Source: Nocardia abscessus NBRC 100374 (GTDB lineage: Bacteria > Actinomycetota > Actinomycetes > Mycobacteriales > Mycobacteriaceae). Taken from it: a stretch of 64,000 bases of DNA. Position numbers and translations under genes: made by a program. Under the pieces are notes generated by a model. It saw nothing but the letters and a program-made list of their open reading frames with translations. It was not told the DNA's origin and made no database searches. This document shows positions 59,652 through 64,000 of the stretch, piece after piece. How positions within the stretch are numbered: the first letter of the stretch is position 1; each line of letters opens with the position of its first letter. The DNA lies in assembly GCF_000308455.1 (NCBI RefSeq), contig NZ_BAFP01000274.1:1-64000 (forward strand), in the 5' to 3' direction.

Positions 59652-60419
59652 TCACCACTGAACGAAGTCGGAATCCTCGGTGTCGCTTCCGGCGTCGTCC
59701 TTCGGGCGTTGTGTGACCAGCGGCGGATCGAACGCAAGCGCGGTGAGTCGCGGTGCGAACCGTGCCCGCAGGTCGGGTCGTGGGTGTGGTGTGTAGAGGG
59801 CGGGCAGGAACTCGTCGACCGGCACGATGGCGTCGGTGAGTTCGGTGGATAGTGCGGCACGCAGGCCACTGCGAGTGAGCAGATAGGCGTAGCTGCAGTG
59901 GCTGTAGCCGGGGTGGACGATCCCGGGAGCCGGCGTGGGGGTGTCCGGCCGGAGCGGGTCGCGCCCGAGGTACAGCATGTCGAATGCGATATCGACTTCG
60001 GTGATCAGGTTCAGGGTCTGGAGAAGGCGTGGTGCGAATTCCGGTGTGAGTGTCGCGTCGTCTTCGAGGATCAGGATGTACGGGGCTGTGCTGTGCTCCT
60101 CGGCGTGGTGCCAGCATGCGAGATGAGCGATAGTGCAGCCTATTTCGCCGTATTTGAGCGGTCGATTCCACCACGGGTTGTCGGAGTCGATCTGCCAGTC
60201 GAACAGCTTGATTCCAAGCGCCTGGAGGTCGCTGGTGGCCAGTTGCCGGCCGTCGATGACCACGTCGAGGTCCGAGGTGTAGGTGACCGACATGGCAGCA
60301 GGTACACGGGCGTTAATCCACGCTCGGCGGTCTTTCCTGCGTGGCAGATTCACGATGTAGGTGGCGATGTCGTCCAGATCGGTCACGTCGTATGCCCGGG
60401 GGAGCAGCGGTGATGGCAA
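59652..60419 (-). CDS. Glycosyltransferase family 25 protein
   Basis: This is a 255-residue protein with GT25 landmarks: TYIVNLPRRKDRRAW at the start, KYGEIGCTIAHLACWHHA, the acidic metal site YILILEDDATLTPEF, and SYAYLLTRSGLRAAL. GT25 enzymes add sugars to lipopolysaccharide, collagen-like or other acceptors. In a RiPP or natural-product locus it could glycosylate the product (inference). It overlaps the end of the upstream gene by 37 bp, so the two are cotranscribed. It converges with the acyltransferase gene, leaving only 13 bp between stops. Confidence 0.85.
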   Translation of the reverse strand: MPSPLLPRAYDVTDLDDIATYIVNLPRRKDRRAWINARVPAAMSVTYTSDLDVVIDGRQLATSDLQALGIKLFDWQIDSDNPWWNRPLKYGEIGCTIAHLACWHHAEEHSTAPYILILEDDATLTPEFAPRLLQTLNLITEVDIAFDMLYLGRDPLRPDTPTPAPGIVHPGYSHCSYAYLLTRSGLRAALSTELTDAIVPVDEFLPALYTPHPRPDLRARFAPRLTALAFDPPLVTQRPKDDAGSDTEDSDFVQW

Positions 60420-61603
60420 GTGAAGCGTTTGGTGTTGTCGATCACGACTCCCCAGTTCGCGCCGTGGGAGCGGGACATGAGCAATAGGGGCTCCACGACG
60501 GTGAGGTCGGCGACGTCGGTGATGCCGCCGACGCGGCGGGCTTCGGTGACCACGACGAAGTCATCCTGCCCGACGTAGTCGGAGAGGTATTCGACATTGG
60601 TGGGTCCTCTTCGTGGATCGAGTAGTGCGCGGGCCGCCCCGAGGACCCCGAGGGTGAGGCAGCCGCCCAGCAGCAATGCGGTGGTTCCCTGCACGGTGAG
60701 CCGGGTGAGCACGGCGAGGTCTTCGATCAGCTCGCCACCGGGTGTCCACCGTGGAGCCATCGAGAGATTGTCCAATTCGGGTACGACGAGAGGATCGTCC
60801 TCACCGAGCGGATTCGCGTCGAAGTGGAAGGGCAGCTGTGGGAGGAACTCTCGGTACTTGGCGTTCCAGGGTGGGCCGCCGATCACGACGAGAACCTCGA
60901 CCTGGGTGTCGAAGTATTCCGAGGGTGCGAAGTCGCGCACAACTGTTGTCGGAGCAAGTTGTGCCAGTTGGGTACGGACGAAGATCAATGTGTCCAGATC
61001 GGCGAATTTGGCGTACCGGAGGTAGTTCCGATCCCGTGGTGACGCATAGTCGGGACGTTCGCTCGGCGGGATTTCAGAGCAGACGATGTCGACGCCACCA
61101 CCGGGACGTAAGCCCCAGAATCGGCGCACAGCATCGGCGGGGTCGCGTTCACCGGCCCGGCCGTGGTGGCTCGGGCCGCGGTGTGTCGATTGCGTCTGTG
61201 CGTCGTCGGTAGGCGATGGGAGTGTGACCAGGAGATAGGCCAGTGTGTCGAGTGCCTGGTCGGAACGGCGGCGCACGGTCTTGACCGCGCATTTGAGGTG
61301 TTGGGCAAGGGATTCTTGCCTGTCGGTGAGCGTTGGGTAACCGTGGTCAGGTCGAACGTTGAAATCCACTTCGGCGTAGACCCGCTCGCTCGCGGTGAGC
61401 TGACCAATTGCCTGACGCAGGATTGCGGCGAGATGTTCGATGTGTTCGGCCGAGCCCGGCTCGATTTCGGAGTCGCGGCAAAGATATGCCTGCACGGGTT
61501 CGTCGATGATGGTGAGCAGTGCTGTGGGCCGCGCCAATCCGAGTCCGCGGCGCACCCGTCTCAAGCTGTCCTTCACCTGGTCGATAGAGGGCGGCGCCAG
61601 CAT
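60383..61603 (-). CDS. Uncharacterised protein in the biosynthetic locus
   Basis: This protein has 406 residues. An N-terminal helical segment (LRQAIGQLTASERVYAEVDF, then RQESLAQHLKCAVKTVRRRS) looks like a sigma-region or HTH-type helical pair, as in regulators that read their targets through LTxRQ motifs. The C-terminal half (YLRYAKFADLDTLIFVRTQL, VEVLVVIGGPPWNAKYREFL, DLAVLTRLT) resembles an alpha/beta sensor or nucleotide-binding domain. I cannot name it; it may be a regulator of the locus. Its start is divergent from the RiPP precursor, with about 240 bp between, a likely shared control region. Confidence 0.55.
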   Translation of the reverse strand: MLAPPSIDQVKDSLRRVRRGLGLARPTALLTIIDEPVQAYLCRDSEIEPGSAEHIEHLAAILRQAIGQLTASERVYAEVDFNVRPDHGYPTLTDRQESLAQHLKCAVKTVRRRSDQALDTLAYLLVTLPSPTDDAQTQSTHRGPSHHGRAGERDPADAVRRFWGLRPGGGVDIVCSEIPPSERPDYASPRDRNYLRYAKFADLDTLIFVRTQLAQLAPTTVVRDFAPSEYFDTQVEVLVVIGGPPWNAKYREFLPQLPFHFDANPLGEDDPLVVPELDNLSMAPRWTPGGELIEDLAVLTRLTVQGTTALLLGGCLTLGVLGAARALLDPRRGPTNVEYLSDYVGQDDFVVVTEARRVGGITDVADLTVVEPLLLMSRSHGANWGVVIDNTKRFTCHHRCSPGHTT

Positions 61604-61843
61604 CTGTCCACCTTATGTCCAGCGAAGGCGAATGCGACATCGGGTTTCCCGAGTGGCCGTACTACCTGTGTCCAGAAAATGTCCACTCCAGTCGAGGGTG
61701 TCCAGAAACTCGGGATGCAGCAGGGATAGCACATACAGCGAAGTCGACAGACACTCGAATCGTGGCTGATCGAAATCCATTTGAAAGCAACAGGTTTCGT
61801 GCACTCCAGCCACCGTCCAGGAGACCGACGGAAGGGAAAAGTC
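61604..61843 (+). promoter_or_regulatory. Divergent promoter region before the RiPP precursor
   Basis: Some 240 bp separates the minus-strand uncharacterised gene from the precursor candidate. The segment at 61,660-61,800 is comparatively AT-rich (gtgtccagaaactcgggatg, agcaacaggtttcgtg). No confident promoter elements were resolved. Confidence 0.3.
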
Positions 61844-61936
61844 ATGTCGGAGCAAACCGCCACCACGGCCGAGCGTGGGGAGTACGAAGCCCCCAAGGTG
61901 GAGACGAAAACGATGATCAGCCGCCAGTGCGACTGA
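61844..61936 (+). CDS. Candidate RiPP precursor peptide
   Basis: This 30-residue ORF has GGAAGGGA eight bases before the ATG. The leader-like part MSEQTATTAERGEYEAPKV is acidic, with a YEAPKV element like the RRE-recognition Y-x-x-P motifs of lasso and radical-SAM RiPP leaders. The C-terminus (ETKTMISRQCD) offers Thr, Ser, Arg, Gln and a single Cys as core candidates. It is directly upstream of a GST-PqqD fusion and a PqqD-radical SAM enzyme. The size and context are right, but no homologue is known to me. Confidence 0.6.
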   Translation: MSEQTATTAERGEYEAPKVETKTMISRQCD

Positions 61937-62004
61937 GATGACAACCCCTGGTCGGCCGCGGTTTGGTCGGCCAGGGACCGGCGGCAACAACATGGGGTGG
62001 TCGA

Positions 62005-63009
62005 ATGCTGACCTTGTACGTGGGTGATCTCCACTTTTCAGGATGGTCGATGCGCGGTCGAGTCGCGGTGGCCGAGAAGAGCCTTCCAGTGACCGAAAGG
62101 ATCGTGGAGCTGGATTGGCCGATCCGGGAAAGTCCGGACGGGGTGCTGTTTGCTGGCGACGGCACCGACGAACGTGCGGCCGGCATCGGCTGCGCTTGCG
62201 ACGCCGACGATCTCGCGGAAGCCGATGTCGAAGGCATCCTGGAGGACTCCGCGATGTCGCTGCTGCCTCGGGTCCCGATTCTGGCCGACACCGAGACCGG
62301 AGCCGTCGCCGGGGATGTGGTCTCGATCGCCGAGTACCTTGACGAGATCGCACCGGAATCCGGTGTCAGCCTCATGGGCGCCACGCGACGTCAACGGGCG
62401 TTGGTCCGCTCTATATGCGCCTGGGCGAGTCACGACCTGCCGTACCTGCGCGAGGGCGCGTCCTACGCACGCTCGCTCCGTGCCGCCCCGGGCATTCCTG
62501 GGCCCGGAGCGGTGGAACAGGCACGGTGGCTGTGCGACGTCGTGTCCGGGTTGGTGCGCCGTTCGGGTGGTCCGTTCCTCGTCGGGGACTTCGGTCTCGC
62601 GGATGTGATGGTGTCGACCTACTTCCAGCAGCTCCGCGGCTGGCATATCGGCATCGACGACTCTGCCGTGCGCGACTATGCGCGTCGACTGCTGGAGCGC
62701 CCGTCGGTCGCTGAACACCTCGACCAGGCTCGCGCGATCTATCGGGCCATCGACGAGGCCCCGACCGGGTCGCCGCAGTGGATCCTGCGCCACTACCGCT
62801 ATCACCCGGGCAAGCAATTGCTGCACAACTGGCAACGCGACCGCTGCGAACGACTGGTCAACACCACCGCCGTGGAGGCAGTACAGCTGGCCTATCAGGG
62901 GCTCGACCTCGAGCAGATCACGCAGGCGCTCGCCCGGATCTACAAGGTGCCGCTGGAGCGCGTTGCCGACGACGTCACCACGTTGTTCGCGCGGCTCTCA
63001 CCCGTCTGA
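62005..63009 (+). CDS. Glutathione S-transferase-like protein fused to a PqqD-type RRE
   Basis: This protein has 334 residues from ATG 62005 (GGGGTGG upstream). Residues 1-115 are thioredoxin-like (LTLYVGDLHFSGWSMRGRVA, then VPILADTETGAVAGDVVSIAEYLDE), and residues 120-250 are the helical GST domain (FLVGDFGLADVMVSTYFQQL). Residues 285-332 match a PqqD/RRE domain: LVNTTAVEAVQLAYQGLDLE, QITQALARIYKVPLE and VADDVTTLFARL. RREs bind RiPP leader peptides, so this GST-fold enzyme is probably directed to the adjacent precursor, perhaps for thiol chemistry at its Cys (inference). Confidence 0.8.
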   Translation: MLTLYVGDLHFSGWSMRGRVAVAEKSLPVTERIVELDWPIRESPDGVLFAGDGTDERAAGIGCACDADDLAEADVEGILEDSAMSLLPRVPILADTETGAVAGDVVSIAEYLDEIAPESGVSLMGATRRQRALVRSICAWASHDLPYLREGASYARSLRAAPGIPGPGAVEQARWLCDVVSGLVRRSGGPFLVGDFGLADVMVSTYFQQLRGWHIGIDDSAVRDYARRLLERPSVAEHLDQARAIYRAIDEAPTGSPQWILRHYRYHPGKQLLHNWQRDRCERLVNTTAVEAVQLAYQGLDLEQITQALARIYKVPLERVADDVTTLFARLSPV

Positions 63010-63035
63010 CCGTCCCCGATTCGAGGAGCATCGCG

Positions 63036-64000
63036 ATGCCCGCCACCCTGTCCCGTGCCCTGACCCAGCAGCTGAAATTCCGTGCCGACCTCGGCCTGCT
63101 GTTCGACCCACACACCGGCACCTTCCATCGACTCCGCAACGCGGTCGCCGAATCGATGGTGTCACTCATGTTCTCCGGCGCCGATGACGACACCGTCATC
63201 GGCGATATCGCGCATCGCTACAACGCCGCGCCCTCACGCGTCGCCGCCGACGCCGCCCACCTGGTCGCCACCCTGACCTCCCCGCCGCCAACAGCCGTCC
63301 ACGACGACAGCCACGGGTCGTTGCTGGGCGTCGACAAGCGGTTCGACTCGAAGCTGGACTTCCCGTTGCGGCTCGAAATCGAACTCACCGCTGTGTGTAA
63401 CTGGGCGTGCGGATTCTGCTACAACGTGTGGAAGATCGACCCGGACATGAGCGACGCCGATGTCCGGCGCGCGGTAAAAGCATTGCCGGAAAAGCATATT
63501 TCGACCGAGCTGGCATGCTCGATCCTCGACGAATGCGCCGACCGTGGCTGTTTCGTCATCCGCTACAGCGGCGGGGAGACACTGCTGCACCCCGATGCCA
63601 TGGAGATCTTCGAGCACGGTGGTCGCCGCGGCCTGTACCAGGTGGTGTTCACCAACGGCCACTTCCTCAACGCCGAACGGGCGAAGCGTCTGGCAGCAGC
63701 GAACGTGCGATGTGTCCTCGTCTCGATCCACGGCGACCGCAATACCCACAACGAACTGACCGGTCATCCCCGCGCATACGACCGCGCAATCGACGCAATG
63801 CGGCTGCTGATCGACGCGGGTATCACCGTGGTCGCAGAAATGACACTGGTCAAAGGCAACATCGACGGCGCGCTGGACGTCATCCGCGACGTGTACGCGC
63901 TCGGCGTACGCGAGTTCGGTGTCATGCGCTACGTCCCGACCGGCCGCCACGACGACCGCTACGGCATCCCGGTGTCGGTCACCATGCCGCTGATCACTCG
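63036..64000 (+). CDS. Radical SAM RiPP maturase with N-terminal PqqD/RRE domain (partial)
   Basis: The gene starts at ATG 63036 (GAGGAG upstream) and runs off the window after 321 codons. Residues 10-80 are a PqqD-like RRE (FRADLGLLFDPHTGTFHRLR, then DIAHRYNAAPSRVAADAAHL). The radical SAM core follows with the 4Fe-4S motif CNWACGFCY (Cys121, 125, 128) and the SAM-binding GGE in RYSGGETLLHP. The layout is that of PqqE/SPASM-type peptide-modifying enzymes; whether a SPASM domain follows cannot be seen. It lies 26 bp after the GST-RRE gene and probably modifies the 30-residue peptide. Confidence 0.9.
   Translation, partial: MPATLSRALTQQLKFRADLGLLFDPHTGTFHRLRNAVAESMVSLMFSGADDDTVIGDIAHRYNAAPSRVAADAAHLVATLTSPPPTAVHDDSHGSLLGVDKRFDSKLDFPLRLEIELTAVCNWACGFCYNVWKIDPDMSDADVRRAVKALPEKHISTELACSILDECADRGCFVIRYSGGETLLHPDAMEIFEHGGRRGLYQVVFTNGHFLNAERAKRLAAANVRCVLVSIHGDRNTHNELTGHPRAYDRAIDAMRLLIDAGITVVAEMTLVKGNIDGALDVIRDVYALGVREFGVMRYVPTGRHDDRYGIPVSVTMPLIT

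Noticed and set aside
61613..62353. 246-codon minus-strand frame over the RiPP precursor
   Set aside because: Random-looking Arg/Ser/Pro content, antisense to the GST-RRE gene and the precursor.
1..64000. CRISPR arrays, tRNA and rRNA genes
   Set aside because: No regularly spaced short repeats, cloverleaf-like segments or rRNA-like stretches were noticed on reading both strands; a tRNAscan run would settle the tRNA question.

Overview
The window is high-GC actinomycete DNA. Frequent GTG and TTG starts, WXG100 genes, actinobacterial-type XRE regulators with TPR tails, and IS30/IS256/ISL3/IS5 elements all suggest a Nocardia-like member of the Mycobacteriales. This assignment rests on gene content only; there is no rRNA, tRNA or species marker. 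No CRISPR array, tRNA or rRNA was seen.

Layout. 1-1,750: an IS256-type transposase split by a complete IS30 element. 1,711-11,717: a histidine phosphatase, a SLOG-like protein, and a tight minus-strand operon encoding a TraG-like membrane protein, a HerA-like ATPase, a PRTase-like protein and a nucleoside hydrolase. 12,065-13,802: a frameshifted ISL3 element. 14,109-15,065: a protein with a CoiA-like zinc knuckle. 15,323-22,114: a TetR-controlled reductase/hydrolase region mixed with gene fragments (alaS, ISL3, an internally inverted small gene). 22,274-25,914: a GmrSD-type (DUF262/DUF1524) operon with a putative PD-(D/E)xK nuclease. 26,248-29,203: a type VII secretion toxin/immunity cassette. 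29,290-31,159: an APH-fold kinase plus remnants. 31,230-35,230: an AT-richer three-gene operon of SF1 helicase, DarT-like ADP-ribosyltransferase and ADP-ribosylglycohydrolase-VOC fusion, preceded by two very short coupled ORFs. 35,880-38,420: IS630 and IS5 copies and an integrase-associated remnant. 38,547-50,458: a three-gene DISARM-like system of SNF2 helicase, Eco57I-like methylase, and a helicase with DUF1998-like and nuclease regions. 50,636-53,779: an XRE regulator and small genes. 53,779-64,000: biosynthetic genes (FAD monooxygenase, P450, Fe/2OG oxygenase, hydrolase, acyltransferase, GT25), ending in a RiPP locus with a 30-residue precursor candidate, a GST-PqqD fusion and a radical SAM enzyme cut by the window end.

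From about 1.7 to 50.5 kb the window reads as a defence island built from separate cassettes divided by IS elements and debris. The best candidates for under-described systems are the helicase-DarT-ARH/VOC operon, the HerA/TraG/PRTase-like/nucleoside hydrolase operon, the compact DISARM-like cassette, and the GST-RRE radical-SAM RiPP locus.
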